Origin: an uncultured Duncaniella sp.
GTDB lineage: Bacteria > Bacteroidota > Bacteroidia > Bacteroidales > Muribaculaceae
Direction: 5' to 3'
Length of the DNA: 64,000 bases
NCBI RefSeq assembly: GCF_910578445.1
Contig: NZ_CAJTQC010000003.1
Location: forward strand, 62,001 to 126,000
A model generated the notes under the pieces. The model made no database searches and was not told the origin of the DNA. It saw only the letters and a list, made by a program, of their open reading frames with translations. Position 1 is the first letter of the stretch; every line of letters begins with the position of its first letter. This document shows, one piece after another, positions 1 to 8,357 of the stretch. A program made the position numbers and the translations under genes.

Positions 1-915
1 TTCTCGTTTAACCGAAACAAGCTCAAGGCTCTGTCGGGCACAAGCAATGCTCAGCTTGTCGGCTACGGCCAGTGGAGCGATGTGGTTTCAGTGTCTGAAA
101 TCGGACAGCCTCTCTATAATTTCTACGGCTATCAGGTGGAAGGTGTCTATCGTGACTATGAAGATCTTATCAATTCACCGCGCGATGTTGCCGTCTATCC
201 AGAAGACGGAGTGTTCAACAAGAGCAATACCGTGTGGGTCGGCGACCTCAAATATAAGGATATCAGTGGCCCTGACGGAGTTCCCGACGGTGTGATTGAC
301 GAGCATGACCGTACAGTCATCGGTAATCCTATGCCTGATTTTACATTCGGATGGACCAATACATTCCACTATAAGAATTTCGACCTGTCTGTGTTCATCA
401 ACGGTTCTTATGGCAACGATGTGATGAACTATCTTGCCATTAACCTTACGAACATGAAGTCGACATGGACCAACCAGCTGACAACTGTCAACAATCGTGC
501 TCAGCTTGTACCCATTGATCCGGGTAAGGTTTATCCTGCCGGCCAGAATTGGTATGACGATGTTGAGAATGTGCGCGTCTCTAACTGGAAGACCAAAACC
601 CCTGCGGCCCGTCTAAACGACCCGGCTGACAACGACCGCATTTCGGATCGCTACATCGAAGATGGTTCATACATCCGTCTGAAAAACATCACATTTGGAT
701 ACACTCTTCCCAAAAAGGTCCTTAAGAGCCTCCGTCTGGAGAACCTCCGTGTCTATTGCAATCTCCAGAACCTTCACACATGGACCAAATATAAGGGCTA
801 CGATCCTGAAGTCGGCGCTTCAACTCAGGACTCTTCAGGCCTCGTATATGGTCTTGACGGCGGCCGCTATCCGTCTCCTTCAACTTACTCATTCGGATTA
901 AACCTTTCATTCTAA
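1..915 (+). CDS. SusC-family TonB-dependent outer-membrane transporter, C-terminal part
   Basis: This is the last 304 codons of a SusC-like TonB-dependent beta-barrel; the reading frame is open from base 1, so the gene starts before the window. The visible part has the features of the end of a SusC barrel: a GYQVEGVY segment, a GNPMPDFTFGW strand, RYIEDGSYIRLKNITFGY, a LRVYCNLQNLHTWTKYKGYDPE segment read in two parts, and a terminal aromatic residue (SFGLNLSF) as in outer-membrane barrels. SusC proteins import oligosaccharides across the outer membrane with energy from TonB, with a SusD lipoprotein as lid. The SusD gene follows after 21 bases. The mannanases downstream suggest that the substrate is a manno-oligosaccharide, which is inference from context. 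Confidence 0.95.
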   Translation, partial: FSFNRNKLKALSGTSNAQLVGYGQWSDVVSVSEIGQPLYNFYGYQVEGVYRDYEDLINSPRDVAVYPEDGVFNKSNTVWVGDLKYKDISGPDGVPDGVIDEHDRTVIGNPMPDFTFGWTNTFHYKNFDLSVFINGSYGNDVMNYLAINLTNMKSTWTNQLTTVNNRAQLVPIDPGKVYPAGQNWYDDVENVRVSNWKTKTPAARLNDPADNDRISDRYIEDGSYIRLKNITFGYTLPKKVLKSLRLENLRVYCNLQNLHTWTKYKGYDPEVGASTQDSSGLVYGLDGGRYPSPSTYSFGLNLSF

Positions 916-936
916 TTCCAAATCTGTAATAAAATT

Positions 937-2703
937 ATGAAATTAATCAACACGCTAAATACGTATATACATATAGTTGCCGTGGCAGCACTTGGGATTG
1001 GCCTTACATCGTGTGAGGATTTTCTCAATCGTCCTGCCGAGGACAACTACAATGCCGGCAACTTCTATCAGAATGACGAACAGTGCTATCAGGGTGTCAA
1101 CTACCTGTATAATTCGCCATGGTATGACTTCCAGCGCGGATTCATCAAGGTCGGTGAGGTTCTGTCGGGCAACATGTACTGGGGCAGTTCTCCTTATCTG
1201 ACATTTACAATCAACGGAACAGACGAAGACCTTGTCAATATGTCGTCTTCGCTCTGGGCTGCCATCGGACACGCCAACACCGTCTATAAATATATAGGTG
1301 AGTCTTCAGGTCCAAGTGAGGAGGTGAAGAATTATACCCGTGGCGAATGTCTGACATGGAAGGCTATGGCCTATTTCTATCTTGTCCGCACTTTCGGCGA
1401 TGTGCCTATTATCCACGACAACTCTGCCGAAATCGCAGCCGGAACCTATAGCTCGAAGTTCAAAGTGCAGAGAGCTGATGTCTATGAATACATAATCATG
1501 ACACTTGAAAAAGCTCTCGAACTTCTGCCCAAAAGCGCCGCGAAGGGTCGTATTGACTACTATTGCGCCGAAGCCTTATTGTCGAAAGTCTATCTTACAC
1601 GTTCCGGTCTTGGAATGAGCGGTTCTCGCAATCAGTCTGACCTTGATATGGCAGCAAAGTTTGCAAAGGATGTTATAGACAATTCCGGACGTAAGCTTCT
1701 GCCGGTCTATTCTGATGTGTTCCGTCTGCAGAACAACGAGAGTGAGGAATCGCTGATTGCATGGCGCTGGAGCGCCGGTCGCGATCCTTGGACTCAGCAA
1801 AACACACTTCAGAGCGACCTTGCTCCTGTGGGATTTGATGAATTCGGTGATTGCTGGGGTGGTTACGGCGGTCCGTCGGTCGACCTTCAGGATGCTTTTG
1901 GTATTGATGTCATCAATACAAATCCGGCCAACCGCATCGACACGGATACGCGTCGCAAGGCTGTCATGATGCTTCCGGGTGACCATTATGAATATTTCTG
2001 GACTAATAAAGGTGGTTTCGATCCGCTCCGTTTCAGCTACGATACCGAGAATTATGGCAAAGGTGGTCCCGGTGAATGGCAGTCACCGACAGGAGCTTAC
2101 AATGTCAAGCATCTCTATGGCAACAACGCCGATCACGAGGCTGCGACAGGCGTTTCGGCCGGTAATATGTTCAATCAGCTTGCCACACACATCCTTCGTC
2201 TTAGCGATGTCTATCTGATTTATGCTGAAGCGATGGTTGGAAACAATGGTTCGACTTCAAACGCTGATGCCCTTGCTGCGTTCAATGCAGTGCGCGGACG
2301 AGCTATCCCCGGAACTACTCCCTATACTTCGATTACGTTTGATGACGTCTGGAAAGAACGTCGCCTTGAATTTGCAGGAGAAGGTGACCGCTGGTATGAC
2401 TATGTGCGTCTTGCTTACTTCGATACACCGCGTGCAATCAACGAGCTTGTCAGCCAGCGTCGCAACTCATACTGGAATCTCAACGCGCTTTTCAAATACT
2501 ACTATGAAAATGGTGTATGGGATATTTCAAAAGCTGCTGAATCGGGCGATTCCGGTGAGGCCGGCTACGATACCACGACTAAAGCTCCCAACGTGACAGC
2601 TTCGAGTTTCACTCTGCCGTTCCCGACAACAGATATCGCGCTTAACAAGAATCTTCTCGCTGATCCTATTCATGAGGATGTACGTGAACTCTATGCCTAC
2701 TAA
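937..2703 (+). CDS. SusD/RagB-family outer-membrane glycan-binding lipoprotein
   Basis: A 588-residue SusD homologue. It starts with a lipoprotein signal peptide whose lipobox LTSC gives Cys26, followed by EDFLNRPAEDN, the usual start of mature SusD proteins. Family features seen are the TPR-like region with YTRGECLTWKAMAYFYLVRTFGDVP and the late helical motif with RLSDVYLIYAEAMV and KERRLEFAGEGDRWYDYVR. SusD proteins sit on the cell surface, close the SusC barrel and hand glycans to it. The gene lies 21 bases after susC and 23 bases before a glycan-binding protein gene, so the genes are probably cotranscribed. The exact glycan cannot be read from this sequence; mannan or glucomannan is inferred from neighbours. 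Confidence 0.96.
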   Translation: MKLINTLNTYIHIVAVAALGIGLTSCEDFLNRPAEDNYNAGNFYQNDEQCYQGVNYLYNSPWYDFQRGFIKVGEVLSGNMYWGSSPYLTFTINGTDEDLVNMSSSLWAAIGHANTVYKYIGESSGPSEEVKNYTRGECLTWKAMAYFYLVRTFGDVPIIHDNSAEIAAGTYSSKFKVQRADVYEYIIMTLEKALELLPKSAAKGRIDYYCAEALLSKVYLTRSGLGMSGSRNQSDLDMAAKFAKDVIDNSGRKLLPVYSDVFRLQNNESEESLIAWRWSAGRDPWTQQNTLQSDLAPVGFDEFGDCWGGYGGPSVDLQDAFGIDVINTNPANRIDTDTRRKAVMMLPGDHYEYFWTNKGGFDPLRFSYDTENYGKGGPGEWQSPTGAYNVKHLYGNNADHEAATGVSAGNMFNQLATHILRLSDVYLIYAEAMVGNNGSTSNADALAAFNAVRGRAIPGTTPYTSITFDDVWKERRLEFAGEGDRWYDYVRLAYFDTPRAINELVSQRRNSYWNLNALFKYYYENGVWDISKAAESGDSGEAGYDTTTKAPNVTASSFTLPFPTTDIALNKNLLADPIHEDVRELYAY

Positions 2704-2726
2704 TCTCTTAACCTGAATGTAAGAAA

Positions 2727-4043
2727 ATGAAAAATATATTCAATAACAAATGGATTCTCGGCATGGCGGCCATTGCGCTTGGTGTTACAGCCGTCTCATG
2801 TGAGGATCAGCCTGACAAGTTCGAGCTGACTTCCGGCAAACCTGTGGTGAAATATATCCGTCCTGCAGGAGCTGCTGCATCCGATTCGCTGCTTACAGGT
2901 GCTTATCTTGACAATCTGGTATGTCTCGTCGGTGACAACCTTACTTCGATTCATGAACTCTATTTCAATGACCAGAAGGCGGTGTTGAACACGAGCTATA
3001 TCACTGACCATACTCTCCTTGTGTCTGTCCCCGGTAATATTCCTGAGGTTGTTACCAACAAGATATACATGAAGACCAAGGACGGAGATACGGTAGAGTA
3101 TGATTTCAATATTCTTGTTCCCGGTCCGTCTGTACGCTCCATGTCGTGCGAATATGCTCATGCCGGAAGCGAGGTGACTGTATATGGCGATTATTTCATT
3201 GATGACCCCAACGTCCCGTTGTCAATATCAATGGCTGGTAATGTTGCCGTCCCGGCTGAAAACATTACGTCGATTACTAAGACTGCTATTAATTTTGTCA
3301 TTCCCGAGGATGCTCCGGTGGGATATATCACTGTCAATACCATCTATGGCTCAGGTCGTTCGGCATTCCAGTTCCGCGACAACCGTAATATCCTGTTTGA
3401 CTGGGATGGTTCACACGGTGGACTTGCGACAGGTCACGGATGGCGTAACGGCGTGGTTCATGAGCCGGGTGCTGATGCCGACATCGAGGCTATTGACGGT
3501 AACTATCTTTATTTCGGCGGCGCAGACATGCTTGGTGAGATTGGCGCAACATGGGCAGAAGATCAGTTCTGTATGAACTACTGGCCTGAACCCGCGGCAG
3601 GTTTCCCATGTCTGAAGGATATGCCTGATTTTGCAAAGATGCTTGCCGATTATAGTGTTGACAACCTACAGCTGAAATTCGAATGTTTCGTTCCTGCTTC
3701 AAACCCGTGGCAGTCTGCCGCGCTGCAGGTGATGTTTACACCATCTTCGATGGTTGACTATTCGACAGGTACGAATGCCTACTATAGCGATGCCACCTTT
3801 ACTCGTGGACTATGGAATCCGTGGCAGTCGACCGGCTCGTTTACCACAGAAGGTAAATGGCAGACTGTGACAATGCCTCTCAATACGTTTACCTATACTC
3901 ACGAAGGAGGTTCGTCAGGCAGCAAGCTGAACGTGTCGAATTTCGATGGCCTTACGCTTTTCGTTTGGCACGGCGGTGTGGCAGGTACAGACTGCGCACC
4001 GGTGATATGCCTCGACAATATCCGTATCGTTCCTATTGAATAA
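2727..4043 (+). CDS. IPT/TIG-domain surface glycan-binding lipoprotein (SGBP-B type)
   Basis: A 438-residue lipoprotein (lipobox AVSC, Cys25, then EDQ). Residues about 40-210 look like two immunoglobulin-like IPT/TIG domains, with the repeated pattern of an initial proline/glycine-rich strand, G-D-N-L and LYFNDQKA. Residues about 215-438 resemble the C-terminal binding domain of Bacteroidetes surface glycan-binding proteins of the SGBP-B type: ILFDWDG, many tryptophans (NYWPEPAAGFP, NPWQSAALQVMF, GLWNPWQSTG), and a final CLDNIRIVPIE strand. Such proteins stand on the cell surface and capture polysaccharide for the SusCD pair and the surface endo-enzyme. The position directly after susD is the usual one. 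Binding to mannan is inferred only from the operon. Confidence 0.88.
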   Translation: MKNIFNNKWILGMAAIALGVTAVSCEDQPDKFELTSGKPVVKYIRPAGAAASDSLLTGAYLDNLVCLVGDNLTSIHELYFNDQKAVLNTSYITDHTLLVSVPGNIPEVVTNKIYMKTKDGDTVEYDFNILVPGPSVRSMSCEYAHAGSEVTVYGDYFIDDPNVPLSISMAGNVAVPAENITSITKTAINFVIPEDAPVGYITVNTIYGSGRSAFQFRDNRNILFDWDGSHGGLATGHGWRNGVVHEPGADADIEAIDGNYLYFGGADMLGEIGATWAEDQFCMNYWPEPAAGFPCLKDMPDFAKMLADYSVDNLQLKFECFVPASNPWQSAALQVMFTPSSMVDYSTGTNAYYSDATFTRGLWNPWQSTGSFTTEGKWQTVTMPLNTFTYTHEGGSSGSKLNVSNFDGLTLFVWHGGVAGTDCAPVICLDNIRIVPIE

Positions 4044-4068
4044 TCATCTAATCGTCTGAATTTAACCA

Positions 4069-6372
4069 ATGAAAACATTAAATAAACTCACGGCTGCCGT
4101 AATGGCAGGCCTGATGCTGATGTCGGGAGTCACTTTCACGTCCTGCAATGACGATGATGACTTCAGTACACAGCAGTATGTAGGTGGCGTTACACTCAAT
4201 GTGTTCGGACCAAGTCCCGTGGCACGTGGCGGCGAGCTCCGTTTCCTCGGTTCAGGTCTGAAGCAGATTCAGTCAATCACTATTCCCGGCAGTGGTGACA
4301 TCACGGATATTAATGTGGTTTCAGATAATGAAATCCGCATCATAGTCCCTCAGAACGCCGAGCCCGGTCATGTGGTGCTCCATCATGCAAAAGGAGACAT
4401 TACCACCAAGACCCTGCTGACATTCACAGAGCCTATCACGCTTGAAAGCATTGCGCCTCTCACTGTCAAGGCCGGTGATGAAATTACAGTCAAAGGTGAT
4501 TATCTCAATCTCATCCATGAGATAATCTTCAATGATGATATTTCTGTTCCTGAAGAGGCTTTCCTCGCCCACAGCCGTTATGAAATCAAGCTGGCTGTTC
4601 CAGCTGAGGCACAGACCGGCAAAATAATTCTCAGTGATGCTGCAGATATGCCTAACTGGATTTATTCTGACGACGATCTTTCCGTAATTTTGCCGTCTGT
4701 CGACAAGGTGCTTGATCTCACTAAGGCTAAGCCCGGCGATGACGTGACTGTGAAGGGTAAGGATCTTGATCTCGTGAAGAAGGTCGTGATGCCTAACGGT
4801 GATGAGGTCAAATTTTCTGTCAATGACGGAGGCGATGAGCTTAAATTTGTCCTTCCCGCAAATGTCTCTGACGGAACTATCCGCATGGTTCCTGCTTCGG
4901 GAGTCGAGGTTGCGGTTGCCACTATCGGTGTCGCAGTGCCCGAGGATGTAGTGGCCGAGCCTGCGACTGACATTTGGGCCGGTGACGTTATCAAACTCAA
5001 AGGTCTCAACATGGAACTTGTCACTGATGTCGTTTTCCCGAATGTCGCTGACGCGGTCAAGCCTGAAAACGTATCTGCAACCGAATTGACTGTGGTTGCT
5101 CCCGAAGGGACACAGAGCGGCAATCTTGTGCTCAACACGGCTTCAGGAGCTAAAGTTGAGGTAGCGGTTGTTACGCTTAAGCCCGAAGCCGTAAGCTTTG
5201 AGCCGCAGCCTGCAGCGCTTGCCGGTAAGATGACAGTCAAGGGACGTAATCTTCAGAATGTGGCATCCATTTCGTTTGGAGGTGCTGCTACTGTCGAGGT
5301 TCAGAATCCGACTTCGACTGAGTTCACTGTCGAAGTGCCCGCTACGCTTTCTGCCGGAGCAAATGCCATTGAGCTGACTCTTACCAACGGAGAAACTGTA
5401 GAGGCAGGAAATGCCGAGCTTTCAGCCCCTGAATGTGCCTATGCTACCTTGCTTCCCGGTGAGGATGTGGAGATTCATGCAGGCGAGACCTTCGTGATTT
5501 CCATCGCCAATGCCGACAAACTCACAGGCGTTAAGGTCAATGGCGTTGACGTGCAGTATATTCTTAACGGAGAGCGCCTTATCATCCAAGTGCCTGAATC
5601 GGCCGGTAAAAACTCGGTTTTCACACTCTTGTCTTCAAACGGTTCGATTTCGTATGATATTGCCGTAATCCCGGCTACACACGTAGGCCTGACCATTTGG
5701 TCAGGTATATGGGAAAATACAGGTTGGGGTGGTAATCAGGATCTTGCATGGGGCGGTTATGACTGGTCGCAGGTTCCCGCAGGTGCAACGCTTACACTCT
5801 ACATGACTCCGACTGTTGCTGATGGTGGCTGGTGGTGTGTGTCACTCCGCCATGCTGACGGCTGGGGCAATCTTCCAGAGCCGATTCCCGGGCAGTATGA
5901 CAATCCTGAAAACGGTGTCTTATCAGTGACACTGACGGCAGATGTCCTCAAAGACATCATCGAGCACAACGGCCTTGTCATCACAGGATCAGAATTTGTA
6001 CTCAACAAAGTGACAATAGAATGGGAAATATCTCTTGAAACCACTATATGGGAAGCCGGATGGACCTGCTCAGGCTGGGGTGGCAATCAGGACCTCGCTT
6101 GGGGTGGCTATGACTGGTCGACAGTCAAGCCGGGTCAGATTCTGCGCCTGTACACCACTCCGACTGTTGCTGAAGGTGAATGGTGGTGTCTGTCGCTTCG
6201 TCACGGAAACGGCTGGGGCAATCTTCCTGCCCCGATTCCAGCGCAGTACGACAATCCCGCGAGTCCGCTCGAAGTTGTTCTGACTGCTGATCTAATCGCT
6301 GACCTCGTTGCAGAAGGCGGTCTGGTCATTACCGGCAGTGAATACCATCTCAACAAGATTACAATTGAGTAA
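4069..6372 (+). CDS. Multidomain IPT/TIG surface glycan-binding lipoprotein with two C-terminal aromatic-rich modules
   Basis: A 767-residue lipoprotein (lipobox FTSC, Cys26, then NDDDD, an acidic tract typical of surface export). Residues about 40-530 contain roughly six consecutive IPT/TIG-like repeats, each with a pattern like V.AGDEITVKG..L..V..I.F (examples near 130-150, 210-240, 300-330 and 375-400). Residues 539-652 and 657-767 are two near-identical modules, each opening with IW.G.W...GWGGNQDLAWGG and closing with a GLVITGSE...LNK(V/I)TIE strand. They look like carbohydrate-binding modules because of their exposed tryptophans, but I cannot name the CBM family. A related module sits inside the next gene's GH26 domain. 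The protein probably projects a glycan-binding tip on a stalk of Ig domains. Start chosen at the only ATG giving the signal peptide. Confidence 0.87.
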   Translation: MKTLNKLTAAVMAGLMLMSGVTFTSCNDDDDFSTQQYVGGVTLNVFGPSPVARGGELRFLGSGLKQIQSITIPGSGDITDINVVSDNEIRIIVPQNAEPGHVVLHHAKGDITTKTLLTFTEPITLESIAPLTVKAGDEITVKGDYLNLIHEIIFNDDISVPEEAFLAHSRYEIKLAVPAEAQTGKIILSDAADMPNWIYSDDDLSVILPSVDKVLDLTKAKPGDDVTVKGKDLDLVKKVVMPNGDEVKFSVNDGGDELKFVLPANVSDGTIRMVPASGVEVAVATIGVAVPEDVVAEPATDIWAGDVIKLKGLNMELVTDVVFPNVADAVKPENVSATELTVVAPEGTQSGNLVLNTASGAKVEVAVVTLKPEAVSFEPQPAALAGKMTVKGRNLQNVASISFGGAATVEVQNPTSTEFTVEVPATLSAGANAIELTLTNGETVEAGNAELSAPECAYATLLPGEDVEIHAGETFVISIANADKLTGVKVNGVDVQYILNGERLIIQVPESAGKNSVFTLLSSNGSISYDIAVIPATHVGLTIWSGIWENTGWGGNQDLAWGGYDWSQVPAGATLTLYMTPTVADGGWWCVSLRHADGWGNLPEPIPGQYDNPENGVLSVTLTADVLKDIIEHNGLVITGSEFVLNKVTIEWEISLETTIWEAGWTCSGWGGNQDLAWGGYDWSTVKPGQILRLYTTPTVAEGEWWCLSLRHGNGWGNLPAPIPAQYDNPASPLEVVLTADLIADLVAEGGLVITGSEYHLNKITIE
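5683..6372 (+). repeat. Tandem duplication encoding two carbohydrate-binding-like modules
   Basis: Two in-frame units of about 345 bases, offset by 351 bases, encode residues 539-652 and 657-767 of the glycan-binding protein. Both units encode GWGGNQDLAWGGYDWS, a TTPTVA or MTPTVA strand, a WWC(V/L)SLRH segment and GWGNLP. Synonymous differences are many while the protein is highly conserved, so the duplication is old and under protein-level selection. Confidence 0.85.
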
Positions 6373-6452
6373 AAAAAGCTTCAGGAAAACCGGCATGCGG
6401 GTGATAGACTCTCGTATGCCGGGAATCCGAACATTTAAAACCAATAATACTG

Positions 6453-8189
6453 ATGAACAAGTACAAATATATGTTTGCCGCAGCTCTGGTGGGATTTGCC
6501 ATGACTGCGTGTGACGATGACGACAGCTACGGCCCGATGGACGACCTGCCTATGGTGACCCGCTCCGTATCGCTTGCCGACGGTGCATCGGTGAGGGCAG
6601 AGGCGCTTTCAGGTATCACTGTCGACTACAACAACCTCGTGGGTCTTGACAAGGACAAGGCTATAACTATTAACGGATCTCCGGTGGTCAATGCCGTGGT
6701 CAATCCGCTCAATGGAATGCAGCTTATAATAGCCCTTGACCTCCAGCCCTATCAGGACTACACGCTCATAATCCCCGAGGGTGCTGTCTATCGCTCTGAC
6801 GATAAGACCGTCATGGCCAAGGAACTTACAATCAGTTTCGACACCAAGACCGGTATCAACAAGAATCTTCTTGCCCAGTCGCTCATCAATCCAAATGCTA
6901 CTCCCGAAGCAAAGGCTGTCTATGCCATGCTGGTCGATAACTACAGTCACAGCCAGCTTTCGGGTGCTATGGGTGAAGTGGCATGGGGAACAGGTTTCTG
7001 CGACCTCATCAAAGCCGAGTCAGGTAAATTCCCTGCAATCGTAGGTTTTGACTACATACATCTTGCCTCCTCTCCCTCAAACTGGATTGACTACGGAGAC
7101 ATTACGCCCGTACAGACAGTCTGGAACGCCGGAAGCATCCCTGCGGTGACATGGCACTGGAACGTTCCTAAGAACAAGCCCGGAACTGTCAGCCTGTGGA
7201 CCGGTGAAGTGGTTATGCCCTCTGATTGGACAGGGAATGTCCAGTTGACCGACGATAATGCCAAGCAATTGCTTTCAAATGTTGTTGCCGGTGCAGTTAT
7301 TTCGGTAAAGACCAAGGATGTCGGCGCAGGAGCGCAAGGTTCGATAAAGAACAGTGGTTGGAGTGGTCTTACTCCTGAGTTGGATTACTTTGAAATTACC
7401 GGTGATTATACCGTGTCGCTTACTGCCGACATGGCTACGGAAGTCCGCAACAACGGTTTCATTGTGGGTGGTCATGACTACACAGTGACAGAGGTCTCTA
7501 TCACCATTCCTGCCGGCGGGGACACCGGTTATGATGCAAGTTCGGAGGTGTTCAATGCAGCCAACGTGCTTGTCGACGGTTCATGGGAAAATCAGGTAGC
7601 CCTCGCCGATGTTGAGAAGCTTGCCGGTTACATGACTTTGCTCCGTGATGCAAAGATTCCTGTGCTTTTCCGTCCGTTCCACGAAGCAGCCGGTGACTAC
7701 ACTTGGGGCTCATGGTTCTGGTGGGGTAACTCAGGTGTCGAGACCACCAAGCAGCTTTGGTCATGGCTCTATGACAAGCTGACTAATCAATATGGTCTCA
7801 ATAACCTTATCTGGGTATGGACCGTACAGACTTCCGACGAAGGAAAGCTTGCCGATATCTCAAAGCTTCAAGCTGCTTATCCCGGCGACGCACTTGTCGA
7901 CATCGTAGGTGCGGATCTCTATGTTGAGCCGCTGACAGCTCAGACAGCCCAGTTCGATCTTCTCTACAATCTCGTCGGAGGCAAGAAGCTTGTGGCTCTT
8001 TCTGAATGCGGCAACCTTCTCGATGTTGACGCTGCTTTCAATGACGGCGCTCTCTGGAGTTTCTTCATGGGATGGTATGAGCAGAACGACAACGGTCCTG
8101 CATTCATCGAGTGGAATACCAACGGAGAGTGGAGCACCGTGCTCAACAACCCGCGTGTCCTCAATCAGGGCGAATTTAATCTCAGATAA
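6453..8189 (+). CDS. GH26 beta-mannanase lipoprotein with an inserted binding-like module
   Basis: A 578-residue lipoprotein (lipobox MTAC, Cys20, then DDDDS), probably at the cell surface. Residues 30-133 form an Ig-like domain with a PEGAVYRSDDKTV strand. The GH26 catalytic domain runs from about 138 to the end: IVGFDYIHL, PAVTWHW, RPFHEA with the acid/base Glu411, WGSWFWWG, and the nucleophile Glu518 in LSECGN. In GH26 enzymes these residues hydrolyse beta-1,4-mannan. Residues about 244-352, between the TWHW strand and the helix before the acid/base, are an extra module not needed by a normal GH26 barrel and similar to the C-terminal modules of the upstream glycan-binding protein. Eighty bases separate it from that gene. 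It is likely the surface endo-mannanase of the locus. Confidence 0.92.
   Translation: MNKYKYMFAAALVGFAMTACDDDDSYGPMDDLPMVTRSVSLADGASVRAEALSGITVDYNNLVGLDKDKAITINGSPVVNAVVNPLNGMQLIIALDLQPYQDYTLIIPEGAVYRSDDKTVMAKELTISFDTKTGINKNLLAQSLINPNATPEAKAVYAMLVDNYSHSQLSGAMGEVAWGTGFCDLIKAESGKFPAIVGFDYIHLASSPSNWIDYGDITPVQTVWNAGSIPAVTWHWNVPKNKPGTVSLWTGEVVMPSDWTGNVQLTDDNAKQLLSNVVAGAVISVKTKDVGAGAQGSIKNSGWSGLTPELDYFEITGDYTVSLTADMATEVRNNGFIVGGHDYTVTEVSITIPAGGDTGYDASSEVFNAANVLVDGSWENQVALADVEKLAGYMTLLRDAKIPVLFRPFHEAAGDYTWGSWFWWGNSGVETTKQLWSWLYDKLTNQYGLNNLIWVWTVQTSDEGKLADISKLQAAYPGDALVDIVGADLYVEPLTAQTAQFDLLYNLVGGKKLVALSECGNLLDVDAAFNDGALWSFFMGWYEQNDNGPAFIEWNTNGEWSTVLNNPRVLNQGEFNLR
7182..7508 (+). other. Binding-like module inserted within the GH26 barrel
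   Basis: Residues about 244-352 of the mannanase. The segment opens with LWTGEVVMPSDWTGNVQL and ends with NGFIVGGHDYTVTEVSI. It shares its order of motifs with the twin modules of the preceding glycan-binding protein: (L/I)W(T/S)G, W(T/G)GN, AGA(V/T), GW..L, (V/T)SLTAD(M/V) and NG(F/L)(I/V)..G followed by a final V(S/T)I strand. The relationship is judged by eye; a profile comparison has not been run. Confidence 0.7.
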
Positions 8190-8199
8190 GTTATGACAT

Positions 8200-8252
8200 A
8201 CAGGATGGTATCAAACCAGTTACATATCGGAAACATATTGATACCATCCTGT
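8200..8252 (+). terminator. 15-bp perfect inverted repeat after the surface GH26 gene
   Basis: The arms 8200-8214 and 8238-8252 are perfectly complementary over 15 bases, with a 23-base loop, starting 10 bases after the stop codon. The right arm is followed by CATTCTTT, a weak T-rich stretch. It could end or attenuate transcription of the surface-protein genes before the GH94 gene, or stabilise their mRNA. Confidence 0.5.
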
Positions 8253-8298
8253 CATTCTTTGAGCCTTACCTGTCAACCCGTCACCGAACACTTTTCGC

Positions 8299-8306
8299 TA
8301 AATTTG
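8299..8306 (+). promoter_or_regulatory. Possible -7 element before the GH94 gene
   Basis: TAAATTTG fits the Bacteroidetes -7 consensus TAnnTTTG and lies 52 bases before the ATG of the GH94 gene. I do not see a matching TTTG at the usual distance upstream, so the call is weak. It would let the intracellular genes be transcribed apart from susCD. Confidence 0.35.
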
Positions 8307-8357
8307 TAAATCATTTTCAACTTGATTTACTAACTGAACTTACTTAGAATCCTGATT

